Source of the DNA: Parvicella sp964387945
GTDB taxonomy: Bacteria; Bacteroidota; Bacteroidia; Flavobacteriales_D; Parvicellaceae
NCBI GenBank assembly: GCA_964387945.1
Contig: CAYLYX010000012.1
Span: 32,371 to 96,370 of the forward strand
Direction: 5' to 3'
Length of the DNA: 64,000 nt
In this document: positions 1 through 8,730 of the stretch, one piece after another
Numbering within the stretch: position 1 is the stretch's first letter
How the letters are laid out: each line of letters begins with the position of its first letter
Notes under the pieces: generated by a model
The model's input: the letters and a program-made list of their open reading frames with translations, nothing else
Told to the model about the DNA's origin: nothing
Database searches by the model: none
Made by a program: the position numbers and the translations under genes

Positions 1-128
1 CATGAATGAGAGCGTATACGTTGATGATCTAAAGTGAGTATGTAACCCCAAAAAACACGTATTTATGCGTATTGACATTAATAGATCGTCTTCGTAGCTT
101 TATACCATCAATTACTAAACTACTTACT

Positions 129-332
129 ATGGACAAAGATTGTATCCCCTACGGATCAGACGTATCTGGGGGAAGGTTTCGATGCAGCGACTGTGGCGAA
201 GAAATAACAATGGCTTCTTCTAGTTCATTGCCACCCTACCCCAATTACGATGAAGCTACCCACCTCAAAAAATGTTGGAAAAACCTTTCTGGTCAAGGCG
301 ATGCGCCTGAAGATCCGTATCCGGGGAGGTAG
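129..332 (+). CDS. Small zinc-ribbon-like protein
   Basis: A 67-residue protein if read from the ATG at 129; an in-frame TTG at 72 would add 19 residues. A CSDC knuckle near residue 19 is followed about 30 residues later by H-x3-C (HLKKC), so four potential zinc ligands are present in C-x2-C...H-x3-C order. Proteins of this general look (a short CxxCG knuckle with the phrase GEEI and prolines after it) occur as small uncharacterised proteins. It lies 32 bp upstream of the GYF-domain gene and may be co-transcribed with it at the left edge of the defence island. Function unknown; that it is a real gene is likely but not certain. Confidence 0.45.
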   Translation: MDKDCIPYGSDVSGGRFRCSDCGEEITMASSSSLPPYPNYDEATHLKKCWKNLSGQGDAPEDPYPGR

Positions 333-364
333 AGGGTTTTTGGGAGAACTATTACTACTAGCAA

Positions 365-1159
365 ATGGAAAAGAAGTATTATATCTACGATGATGGGGAA
401 GGTCAGAAGGGACCTTTTACCATAGAGGAGTTAAAGCGACTCGATGTAAAAAGGGATACACCAGTTTGGTTTGAAGGTTTAGACGATTGGAAATTGATGG
501 GAGATATTGAAGAGCTAGGCGATTTATTCAAAGTGAAACCACCTCCTTACAGGGGTAAGAAGGAGGAGGATTTTTATACAAAAATCAACTTTGAAAATGA
601 GAAGAATGTCAATCAACAAGAAAGTAGAGAAGAGAGGACTTCGACTTCGGAAAAGATAAAAGCCGAAAATTCAAGTGAAGAAGAAACAAACTTATCGAAA
701 CCAGAGGATGGAGCAGATCGGAAACCCAAGAAGAAAAAGAAGTCTTTAGCAGGGAGAATTTTTAAAGTAATTGGAATCCTAGTAGTGGTTATTGTTGGGG
801 GATTCTTTCTATTCAATCACTTCGCGCCTGATGATGTGAAAAAAGAGTTCTATGATGCCGTAGGAGTGGATAATCCTGTATTAACGGATTATACCGTCTA
901 TGTTAAAATAACTGGAACTTGTAATCAAGGAGTCTTAAAAAAGAAATGGCATGCCTCTGGTTTAGTTTGGAGCACTCACCTGGATAAAGCTTTTAGTCAG
1001 GTAACTGTACGTTTTCATTTTAGTGACGGTTATGAAGATGAAATATTTTATAAAGATTTATCTCCCAATAATGCTATTCAAAAGAAACCTTGGCTAGCCT
1101 CAATCTCAGGACACAAAAATGCTGTTTTTGAGTATATGGAGGTTGTGGATGTCAAGTAA
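365..1159 (+). CDS. GYF_2-domain single-pass membrane protein (left copy)
   Basis: 264 aa. Residues 4-57 form a GYF_2-type domain (YYIYDDGEGQKGPFTIEEL, later PVWFEGLDDW), a fold known in other families for binding proline-rich peptides. A charged, low-complexity linker follows, ending in a lysine run at about 120-127, then one transmembrane helix at about 132-150, so the GYF domain is probably cytoplasmic. Residues 165-264 form a predicted beta-rich extracytoplasmic domain. A paralogue with the same layout is encoded on the minus strand at 17237-17971, so the two copies bracket the restriction island. No catalytic residues are visible. Whether it belongs to the defence island or is a chromosomal neighbour is not clear. 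Confidence 0.7.
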   Translation: MEKKYYIYDDGEGQKGPFTIEELKRLDVKRDTPVWFEGLDDWKLMGDIEELGDLFKVKPPPYRGKKEEDFYTKINFENEKNVNQQESREERTSTSEKIKAENSSEEETNLSKPEDGADRKPKKKKKSLAGRIFKVIGILVVVIVGGFFLFNHFAPDDVKKEFYDAVGVDNPVLTDYTVYVKITGTCNQGVLKKKWHASGLVWSTHLDKAFSQVTVRFHFSDGYEDEIFYKDLSPNNAIQKKPWLASISGHKNAVFEYMEVVDVK

Positions 1160-1224
1160 TACTAAAATTTTAGAATTTGGAAATAAAGGGAATGATTAAC
1201 TTAGAGGATTACATAAATTAACAA

Positions 1225-2778
1225 ATGGCAAAAAAGACAAAAAAAGAAAAGAGCATTGAAGAATCTTTATGGGATTCAGCCAATAAACTGAGGGGAACGG
1301 TAGAAAGTTCAGAATACAAGCACGTAGTGTTGAGTCTGTTCTTTTTGAAGTTTGCCAGTGATAAGTTTGAGGTAAGGAGAAAAGAGCTGATCGCAGAGGG
1401 GAAGGAGAAGTATGTGGAGATGAAAGATTTCTATACGGCTAAGAACGTGTTCTTTTTACCGGAGGAAAGTAGATGGAGCTATATCGTCCAAAATGCCAAG
1501 CAGAACGACATTGCGCTGAAAATAGATACGGCACTGCATACCGTAGAGAAAAATAACCCTGCTTTAAAAGGAGCCTTGCCAGATAACTATTTCTCACGAT
1601 TGAACATGGACAACAGTAAGCTGGCGGCTTTACTAGATACCATCAACGATATTGATACCCTCAAAGACCAAGAGCAAGACATTGTAGGAAGGGTCTATGA
1701 GTATTTCCTAAGCAAGTTTGCACTGGCAGAGGGAAAAGGAAAAGGAGAGTTCTACACCCCTAAGAGCATCGTTAACCTCATTGCGGAGATGATAGAGCCT
1801 TATAAAGGGAAGATTTATGACCCCGCTTGTGGTTCTGGGGGGATGTTTGTGCAGAGTTTGAAGTTTATTGAAAGCCACCATGGCGATAAGAAAGATGTTT
1901 CTATTTACGGACAGGAACTCACGGCTACTACCTACAAGCTGGCAAAGATGAACTTAGCCATTAGAGGGATTAGTGCCGATTTAGGGAAAGTACCAGCTGA
2001 CACGTTTCTAAAAGACCAACACCCAGACCTCAAAGCAGATTATATCATGGCGAACCCTCCTTTTAACCAAAAGAATTGGAGAGGTGAAAACGAATTGGTG
2101 GATGACCCACGTTGGAGAGGGTATGATGTACCCCCTAAGAGCAACGCCAACTATGCCTGGATCTTGAACATGGTGAGTAAACTCTCTGAGAATGGAGTAG
2201 CAGGTTTTATCTTGGCGAATGGAGCGCTCTCCGGTAGTGGGGAGGAATACAAGATCAGAAGAACCTTGATAGAGAACGATTTGGTAGAGGCGATTGTGAT
2301 TTTGCCGCAGAATATGTTTTATACCACTAATATTAGTGTAACGCTGTGGTTTTTGAACAAGAATAAAAAAGCTAGAACTGTTCAGCTACCGGATGAAACG
2401 CGACACTACAGAGACCGCAGCAACGAAGTACTGTTTATGGACTTGAGAGAAGTAGGTGAGCCTTTTGAAAAGAAGTACGTGCAGTTTTCAAGTGATGATA
2501 TTGCTAGAATTACAGAAACGTATCATAACTGGCAGCAAGGCAAAGATTATGAAGATGTAGCTGAGTTTTGTTATGCAGCCAAGGCAGCTGAAATTGAAAG
2601 CAAAGATTTCTCTTTGGTACCTAGTAAATACATTGCGTTTGTGAACCGAGATGAGAACATTGATTTTGAGGAGAAGATGCAAACCTTGCAAGCAGAGTTT
2701 AAAGAATTATTGGCCGAAGAAGAAAAATCGAAGAAGGAATTGATCAATGTTTTCAAGGAATTAGGATATGAAATCTAA
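1225..2778 (+). CDS. hsdM: Type I restriction-modification DNA methyltransferase subunit
   Basis: 517 aa, the usual HsdM length. It makes N6-methyladenine in the target chosen by HsdS and is part of both the methylase (M2S) and the restriction complex. The N-terminal helical region (about 1-150) resembles the HsdM_N domain. SAM-binding motif I is at residues 199-206 (DPACGSGG) and catalytic motif IV is NPPF at 277-280. The ATG start at 1225 puts the conserved MAKK...ESLWDSANKLRG start in place. The 3' end overlaps hsdS by 11 bp, showing translational coupling. hsdR lies 8.1 kb downstream, after an inserted block of six genes. Confidence 0.96.
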   Translation: MAKKTKKEKSIEESLWDSANKLRGTVESSEYKHVVLSLFFLKFASDKFEVRRKELIAEGKEKYVEMKDFYTAKNVFFLPEESRWSYIVQNAKQNDIALKIDTALHTVEKNNPALKGALPDNYFSRLNMDNSKLAALLDTINDIDTLKDQEQDIVGRVYEYFLSKFALAEGKGKGEFYTPKSIVNLIAEMIEPYKGKIYDPACGSGGMFVQSLKFIESHHGDKKDVSIYGQELTATTYKLAKMNLAIRGISADLGKVPADTFLKDQHPDLKADYIMANPPFNQKNWRGENELVDDPRWRGYDVPPKSNANYAWILNMVSKLSENGVAGFILANGALSGSGEEYKIRRTLIENDLVEAIVILPQNMFYTTNISVTLWFLNKNKKARTVQLPDETRHYRDRSNEVLFMDLREVGEPFEKKYVQFSSDDIARITETYHNWQQGKDYEDVAEFCYAAKAAEIESKDFSLVPSKYIAFVNRDENIDFEEKMQTLQAEFKELLAEEEKSKKELINVFKELGYEI

Positions 2779-4006
2779 TTATCGAAAAATAGGAGATTTC
2801 ATTGAACTAGTTGATGAGCGAAATAGCGATTTAGCTGTTGATTTGTTGCTGGGATTAACAGTAAACAAACAGTTTATTCCTTCTGTAGCAAATACGGTGG
2901 GTACGGATATGTCTAAGTACAAGATTATAAGGAAAGGACAGTTTGCATGCAGCGTTATGCAAGTTAGAAGAGACAGAAAAATGCCAGTTGCTTTGATGAC
3001 AGAATTTGATCAGGCGATTATCTCGCAAGCCTATCCAGTATTTAAGGTTATTGATGAAGATTTATTGCTTCCTGAGTATTTAATGATGTGGTTCTCTAGG
3101 CCAGAGTTTGATCGCGAAGCTTGTTTTTATGCTGTTGGTGGAGTAAGAGGGAGTTTAGAATGGGAAGATTTTTTAAATATGGAATTTCCCCTCCCAAGCA
3201 TTGAAAAACAAGGAGAGATCGTTCGGGAGTATAATGCGGTGGTGAATCGTATCCAACTGAACGAACAGCTCAACCAAAAACTAGAAGAAACCGCTCAAGC
3301 ACTCTACAAGCATTGGTTTGTGGATTTTGAATTTCCCATCTCCGCTGATCAAGCAGCTTCGATGGGCAATGCCCAATTAGAAGGAAAGCCTTACAAGTCT
3401 TCTGGGGGTGCAATGGTCTATAATGAAGAGTTGGATCGAGAGATTCCTGAGGGGTGGGAGGTGAAGACCTTAGATGAATTTTGTGAATGTTTGGATAATT
3501 TAAGAAGACCTCTGGCGGCTGAACATAGAAAGGAAATGAAAGGGACTTACCCTTATTTTGGAGCAATGTCAATTGTTGATTACATTAATGATTTTATCTA
3601 TGAGGGAGTATATCTGTTAATTTCAGAAGATGGAGCAAATGTAGTAGATGAAAGCGGAAGACCTGCGACACAGTACGTTTGGGGCAGATTTTGGTTGAAT
3701 AATCATGCACACATTGTTCAAGGTCGATCCCCCTTTACTACAGAATATTTAAAAGTAGCTCTCTGTTTTGTTAATGCTGCTCATTTAGTCACTGGTGCAG
3801 CACAGCCTAAAATAAATCAGAAAAATTTAATGACCATCAAGCTATTAGATTCTGAGAAGGTTATTTTGAACAAAGTGAATTTGCTATTGAAAAAAGTTTA
3901 TAATCAGATAGTTAATAGAACAGAGCAGAATTGGAAATTAAACTTATTTAGGAATATTCTTCTCTCCAAAATGACGAGGGTTGAGGAGGGAGTTGTTACA
4001 CAATAA
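2768..4006 (+). CDS. hsdS: Type I restriction-modification specificity subunit
   Basis: 412 aa, typical HsdS length. HsdS recognises a bipartite DNA target through two target-recognition domains (TRDs). TRD1 covers about residues 1-145; a helical conserved spacer at about 150-190 carries the family hallmark YKHWFVDFEFP; TRD2 covers about 225-385, ending in a second, shorter helix. It overlaps hsdM by 11 bp. By eye the TRD coding segments are more A+T-rich than the central conserved segment, which fits the known exchange of TRDs between hsdS genes. Only one full hsdS is present and no inverted repeats or extra hsdS fragments that would allow phase-variable switching were seen. Confidence 0.93.
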   Translation: MKSNYRKIGDFIELVDERNSDLAVDLLLGLTVNKQFIPSVANTVGTDMSKYKIIRKGQFACSVMQVRRDRKMPVALMTEFDQAIISQAYPVFKVIDEDLLLPEYLMMWFSRPEFDREACFYAVGGVRGSLEWEDFLNMEFPLPSIEKQGEIVREYNAVVNRIQLNEQLNQKLEETAQALYKHWFVDFEFPISADQAASMGNAQLEGKPYKSSGGAMVYNEELDREIPEGWEVKTLDEFCECLDNLRRPLAAEHRKEMKGTYPYFGAMSIVDYINDFIYEGVYLLISEDGANVVDESGRPATQYVWGRFWLNNHAHIVQGRSPFTTEYLKVALCFVNAAHLVTGAAQPKINQKNLMTIKLLDSEKVILNKVNLLLKKVYNQIVNRTEQNWKLNLFRNILLSKMTRVEEGVVTQ

Positions 4007-4035
4007 AATGAAATTTAACTACTAAACTATAATCT

Positions 4036-4329
4036 ATGAGAAACACAATTATCGAAGCAATTGAAAATCGAAACATTTTAGAATTTGATTACGATGGAAA
4101 TCATCGTGTAGTTGAACCCCATGCGGTTGGAGTTTCTAGTACAGGTAAAGAGCAGCTAAGAGCATTTCAGTTTGATGGACAAAGCGATCGTGTACAAGTT
4201 CCTGATTGGGGAATGTTCAGTTTGAATAAAATCCAAAATCTTCAAGTAAAGCAAGAAACTTTTGAAGGAGAAAGACAAGGTTATAGAAGAGGTGATCGTC
4301 ATCTAAATCCAATTTTTGCTGAATTATAA
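4036..4329 (+). CDS. Small WYL-domain protein
   Basis: 97 aa. The sequence is essentially a lone WYL-like domain: ILEFDYDGNHRVVEPHAVG near residues 14-32 matches the usual pattern of a short strand followed by Y-x-G...R-x-V-x-P-h-x-h-G, and KEQLRAFQ follows. WYL domains in other proteins bind ligands or nucleic acids and often act as regulators in defence loci, usually fused to a helix-turn-helix; there is no DNA-binding domain here. It begins 29 bp after hsdS and ends 8 bp before the ATPase gene, so it is probably the first gene of the embedded cassette. A regulatory or sensor role is inference. Confidence 0.65.
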   Translation: MRNTIIEAIENRNILEFDYDGNHRVVEPHAVGVSSTGKEQLRAFQFDGQSDRVQVPDWGMFSLNKIQNLQVKQETFEGERQGYRRGDRHLNPIFAEL

Positions 4330-4337
4330 TTATTGAT

Positions 4338-6713
4338 ATGATTGTACCTGGTTTAAGAAAATTACTAGCTGATATTGCAATTGACAATCCTGAGAACAAG
4401 ATTGCAAAAATGGTTGCTTCATATTATCCTCAGATAAGGGAAAATATGGACAGAAATAAAGTCTTTGAATTACTCAAGGATTATTACAACCTAGCAGATA
4501 CTATAGATTTAGATACCATCGAAGAGTTTGAGGATGTTGAAGAGTTGCGAGCAAACTTTAATGATTATGATAATCGTGATTTTAGAATAAAATCGTTTAA
4601 AGCTTCAAGCTTAAAAGGAATTCCTAATGATGATAATGAGTATGGAGTTGATTTTACGGATAATGGAATTATTAACAATGCCATAATATTAGCCAATAAT
4701 GGAGTTGGAAAATCCTCGTTATTTGCAGCCCTAGAAATGGTGTATACTGGAGAAATAGGTGAAAGGCGGCTAAGAAAAGAAGGTGGTAATTGCAGTATAA
4801 AAGATTTTGAAAATTATATTCAACGTTATGATACTTTAGAGAAACCTAAGTGTATTATTGAGACAGAATTATTCAAATATGATTTAAACAACAAAATTTT
4901 CAGCTCACAAGAGCTTTTAAGTCGTTACAGTCCTTATAACAATTTTATCAGTGATTTTGACATTTATTCAATAGGACAGACTGTTTTTAAAGAAGGATAT
5001 GATGGGCCTGGCTCAATTCATGAACTCATAGCCAAATCGTTAGGATTAATGGATCATATTGATTTGAAGAATGTGTTGTCTGATGTTTCTAATTATAATC
5101 GTAAAGTAGAAAAGAATGAGTTAAGCAAACTAGAAAAAGATAAGGAAACAAAATCGACTACTATTATTAATATTAAAGAGAGAATAAAGGATCAAGAGAA
5201 TTCACTCGCTGATATTACTAAAAACAAAGAATCTAAGATATCTATTCATGATCAGAAGTTGATTGAAGTTTTGAGACAGCTGTCTAGAATTTCTTTCATT
5301 GTGGGAGATCTAGATAAAATATATGCAGCTTTTAAAGAGTCTTTATCGGCTTTTTTATCCGTTGACAGTAGTAGTCAAGTTTATAAAGAGGCAGAGTTCA
5401 TTGAGCTTGGTAAAGATTTGCTTGAGTTTTCCGAAGGCTGTCCTTTATGTAGAGATTCTAAAAAAAGCAAGAAGGAAATTCTAAAAGATCTCGAAGATAG
5501 ACTTCTTCAAATTTCAGAAAGAAACAAAATTGGTGTCAATTTGACGATCTGCTGGGAAAACCTTCGTCATAGCTTAACGGATTCTGTAGAAAACATTAAG
5601 CAAGTTATAGATCATTGTTACAAAGAAAAGGAGTTGATCAAAGGGATAAAGGAGCTTGAAGCCCTTTACAATCAAGAACATGAGTTAATATTAGCTTTTG
5701 AACCTTTTCTATCTGACGATAATATGATGGAATATTTGGAAGAGATTAGTAGAAAGAAATCTGTGACGATAAATGATTATAATCAAATGCTAACGTTTAT
5801 TGATAACCCTCCAATGAATGCATTATCAAGTATTAATGAGGCTTTTTCATTGTTTCTTGCGAGAAGAGCTGAATTCGTACAAAAATATTTAGAGCAAAAT
5901 GAATTCATAGCGGAAAGGATTATCGTTATCAGAGAGCAAATTGAAAAAGACAAGAAGAGACTAATTGAACTAGATAAAGAGATATCAGAGATTGAAAATA
6001 AAATGAAAATAGTAGAGATTTCAATAGCTGATGTTGAAGAATTAAAAAATCAAGTAAAACAATATTTAAAGCTCCTTATACCTCGTATAAATGATGAGGT
6101 TTCACAGAGGTTTGAGGCAGTAAAAGAGCCTTTTATAGATGTAATGTCGGATTATTTGCAAGAAGACAAAATGAAGTTGGAATATGATATTGTTGATTTT
6201 ACAAGTTCAGAAGGAAATGTTTCAAATATTGTACAATTAAAATTAGTTAATGAGAATGGTGATGAGGTTACTCCTGATAGATATTTTAACACATTTAGAT
6301 ACCGTCTTTTTGCTTTAATGATTAGCCTTAGTTTGGTGATTGGCATAAGGAAAACATATAAAATAAATCTCCCATTAGTAATGGATGATCTATTTGCTGG
6401 TAGTGATTTTATTAGTAAAAACTCTTTTTCAATGTTTCTGATGAAGGTCATAGGGCTTTTTCATAAGCATACACCGGACCTTCCTTTTCAGTTTATCTTG
6501 TTTACTCATGATGATATGATTTTTAGGAGTGCAATTGATGCAGTACAACAATTTACAGTTAAACCATATGATCAATTAAGTGACGACAATCAGATACCAC
6601 TTAACGACAAAACGCTTATCGGAAGAATTTTTAAAATTAAGAGAAAGACAGACCGTAAAGAAGGCTTTATCGATGTTTTGTATAGGTTGCCTAAAACAGT
6701 TTTAGTAGATTAA
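4338..6713 (+). CDS. SMC/Rad50-like ATPase with zinc-hook motif, putative defence ATPase
   Basis: 791 aa. After an N-terminal helical extension of about 80 residues, a Rad50/SMC-type ATPase head begins: Walker A ANNGVGKSS at 119-127. Long coiled-coil stretches flank a CPLC motif at residues 368-371, placed like the zinc hook of Rad50. The second half of the head holds the Walker B-like segment LVMDDLFAGSD (acidic pair near 683-684) and an H-loop-like FTHDD about 45 residues later. No separate nuclease domain is seen. Rad50/SMC-like ATPases are the core of several anti-phage systems (Lamassu, RloC), but this one is followed by a membrane protein and a PD-(D/E)XK protein, an arrangement I do not recognise. 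The next gene starts 2 bp after its stop. Confidence 0.8.
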   Translation: MIVPGLRKLLADIAIDNPENKIAKMVASYYPQIRENMDRNKVFELLKDYYNLADTIDLDTIEEFEDVEELRANFNDYDNRDFRIKSFKASSLKGIPNDDNEYGVDFTDNGIINNAIILANNGVGKSSLFAALEMVYTGEIGERRLRKEGGNCSIKDFENYIQRYDTLEKPKCIIETELFKYDLNNKIFSSQELLSRYSPYNNFISDFDIYSIGQTVFKEGYDGPGSIHELIAKSLGLMDHIDLKNVLSDVSNYNRKVEKNELSKLEKDKETKSTTIINIKERIKDQENSLADITKNKESKISIHDQKLIEVLRQLSRISFIVGDLDKIYAAFKESLSAFLSVDSSSQVYKEAEFIELGKDLLEFSEGCPLCRDSKKSKKEILKDLEDRLLQISERNKIGVNLTICWENLRHSLTDSVENIKQVIDHCYKEKELIKGIKELEALYNQEHELILAFEPFLSDDNMMEYLEEISRKKSVTINDYNQMLTFIDNPPMNALSSINEAFSLFLARRAEFVQKYLEQNEFIAERIIVIREQIEKDKKRLIELDKEISEIENKMKIVEISIADVEELKNQVKQYLKLLIPRINDEVSQRFEAVKEPFIDVMSDYLQEDKMKLEYDIVDFTSSEGNVSNIVQLKLVNENGDEVTPDRYFNTFRYRLFALMISLSLVIGIRKTYKINLPLVMDDLFAGSDFISKNSFSMFLMKVIGLFHKHTPDLPFQFILFTHDDMIFRSAIDAVQQFTVKPYDQLSDDNQIPLNDKTLIGRIFKIKRKTDRKEGFIDVLYRLPKTVLVD

Positions 6714-6715
6714 AT

Positions 6716-7696
6716 ATGTCAGATAACGGAATAAATACCCCACAGCAGAAATACAATAAAAATGTTTACTATTTCACTATTGGTGCAGTAGTCTTGCTAT
6801 TGTCTTTATTTATCATTCAATGGTACGTATTAAATAAAAAAATTGACGAGTATAAATCTGAAAAAGTGATGGAGCTTGATTATCTGCAATGTTTACAGAA
6901 GCAACCAATGTTTGATATTAAGCAAGATAGTCTAACTGATTCAACAGTATTACTAAAGCTAGAGGATATAGAGGAGGTTAATCAAAAGTTCATCACTTTA
7001 TATGATCACGTACAAAACAATACGAATAGGGCAGAGAGCTTAATTGACAAAGATATTGATAGGTTGAACTTATATATGGCAATAGGTATTGGCTTTGTGG
7101 GAATTCTAGGAGTTTTTGTACCTCTGGTAGTGAACTTTATGTCGGTTAATGACCTGAAGGAGAAATTGAACGAAATGCCAAATAAAAAAGATGTTGATTC
7201 AATTTCTAAGAAAGCAAAAGAAGCACTTTCAAAAACTGAAGAACTAGAACCAACTATTGATAAGACAAAAAAGCTAATAGAATGGCATAAGAAAGCTGCC
7301 CCCGAGATAACATCTTTAATGTTGCAAAATGCTATTGGGCGGTTTTTTAATCTGTCACCAATTTTAATAACTAAGCTTGTACGTGAGGAATCTAAAAAGT
7401 ATTTTGTCGATTTACTAATTACAATTAAAGAAGGATTTGAAAAATGTGAAAGTGAGAAGGATCACTTTATAAGCGAGAATGATTTTCTTAAAAAAGTTAT
7501 TCTTGATTTTAGGTCATTTATTAATGAAACGTGGTTTCATTCGGGACAATTCACGGAAGAAGTTCAAATAGCATTTGAAGGATTGAGACCGTTGCTTCAA
7601 GATTTGTCCGATGCAACACAAGAGAATGAGAGCCAGAGGAGTACATTAGTAGTTAACCAAATTGATTTAATCATTCAAGAATTAAATAACATATGA
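6716..7696 (+). CDS. Two-pass membrane protein with long helical tail
   Basis: 326 aa, no recognised family. Two hydrophobic segments are visible: residues about 20-38 and about 120-142. The loop between them (about 40-118) is charged and would lie on one side of the membrane. The remaining 180 residues are rich in Lys/Glu and look helical or coiled-coil. The start at 6716 is 2 bp after the ATPase stop, and the end overlaps the next gene by 4 bp (ATGA), so the three genes are almost surely translated together. The likely role is a membrane anchor or effector of the cassette; that is inference from its position. No lipobox, signal peptide cleavage site or catalytic motif was seen. Confidence 0.7.
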   Translation: MSDNGINTPQQKYNKNVYYFTIGAVVLLLSLFIIQWYVLNKKIDEYKSEKVMELDYLQCLQKQPMFDIKQDSLTDSTVLLKLEDIEEVNQKFITLYDHVQNNTNRAESLIDKDIDRLNLYMAIGIGFVGILGVFVPLVVNFMSVNDLKEKLNEMPNKKDVDSISKKAKEALSKTEELEPTIDKTKKLIEWHKKAAPEITSLMLQNAIGRFFNLSPILITKLVREESKKYFVDLLITIKEGFEKCESEKDHFISENDFLKKVILDFRSFINETWFHSGQFTEEVQIAFEGLRPLLQDLSDATQENESQRSTLVVNQIDLIIQELNNI

Positions 7697-8718
7697 TTCG
7701 TCTTAATAAACAATTGAATCGTGTTGAAATACAAAAGTTTGAACTCGATAACGAAATCGTTTTTAACTATTTCGATAATCTCCCTGCGGCAGATCGAGAT
7801 GAGAAGTTTATCAGAGCCTTATACATTGGTGTATTGGCTTTAATGGAGGATCGATTGTCTTCTTTTTTAGCTAAAACCAATAATGAGTTGGGTACAGAGT
7901 TAGAAAGCTTAAAAATGATCTTCGAGATGAAGAAAGAACTCTTCTACAAAACGACCATCAAAGGAATGTTGGCAGAGGAAGATATCGCTGAGTTCTTGAA
8001 TCAATTCTTTGCGGATAAGAAATTAAAAGACCGAGCTATGCTTACGGGTAATGCTGCTGGTGAATTGCCTAAGAACAAAACAGGTGATATCATCTGTGAG
8101 GTAGATAGTACCAATGAGTTAAAGATTGCCATTGAGTGTAAGTTCGATAAGAGCATGAAGTTGGGTGAAATTGAAAATAAAGATGTCTTCATTCGCAAAA
8201 CGGATACCGCTTGGAGTCAGCTCATTGAAGCCAATGCCAACCGTAATTCTAAAGTAAGTATCATCGTATTTGATCGTTCCTTAGTAGATAATTCCATCTT
8301 GAAGTTTGCTGAGAATGTGGGTTACATTCCAGAGATCGGTTTTGTAGCGGTAGTAGATTCTCAAAAAGGAGATTATTCCAATTTAGGCATTGCCTATATG
8401 TTGGCTAGAGATATTGCGGTCAATGCCAAAGAAATTGAATTGGACAAAGAGATACTTTCTGCTATTGTCAATCGTATTATCAAAACGATCAACGAGATCA
8501 CAGGTATTAAGTCTTTGGTTCAGAAAAACATTGATACCAACAAGGACATCCTGAAACAAATTGAGAAATCTCAATTATTGATGGAATTCAATCAACGCTA
8601 CTTGGCCAAATTCCTCCAAACGGGTACATTAACTAAAAAGGACCTGTTAGACTTCTATATGGGAGAGGAAGTAAAGGATAATTATAAGTTGGTGGAGAAA
8701 GAGATAAACGAGTTATAG
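7693..8718 (+). CDS. PD-(D/E)XK-like nuclease, third core gene of cassette
   Basis: 341 aa. A helical N-terminal part (about 1-110) leads into a restriction-endonuclease-like core: D132 in TGDI, then a strand with E148-C-K150 (IAIECK). This D...ExK spacing fits the PD-(D/E)XK superfamily, which cleaves DNA with Mg2+. A further Gln-containing helix (WSQLIEANANRN) about 30 residues later is also usual for the fold. The C-terminal third is helical and may be a protein-interaction region. It overlaps the membrane-protein gene by 4 bp and is followed 12 bp later by another PD-(D/E)XK protein. Assigned from motif spacing only; no close family name is recognised. Confidence 0.65.
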   Translation: MIRLNKQLNRVEIQKFELDNEIVFNYFDNLPAADRDEKFIRALYIGVLALMEDRLSSFLAKTNNELGTELESLKMIFEMKKELFYKTTIKGMLAEEDIAEFLNQFFADKKLKDRAMLTGNAAGELPKNKTGDIICEVDSTNELKIAIECKFDKSMKLGEIENKDVFIRKTDTAWSQLIEANANRNSKVSIIVFDRSLVDNSILKFAENVGYIPEIGFVAVVDSQKGDYSNLGIAYMLARDIAVNAKEIELDKEILSAIVNRIIKTINEITGIKSLVQKNIDTNKDILKQIEKSQLLMEFNQRYLAKFLQTGTLTKKDLLDFYMGEEVKDNYKLVEKEINEL

Positions 8719-8730
8719 AAAAGCAAACGA

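Noticed and set aside
2..37. Possible C-terminal end (12 codons to TGA) of a gene entering from the left
   Set aside because: Too short to judge; the frame is open only because the window starts there.
4338..8718. Assigning the cassette to Lamassu, RloC or Wadjet
   Set aside because: Lamassu lacks this membrane protein and has a different gene order; RloC is one protein with an anticodon-nuclease end that is not seen; JetA, JetB and JetD of Wadjet are absent.
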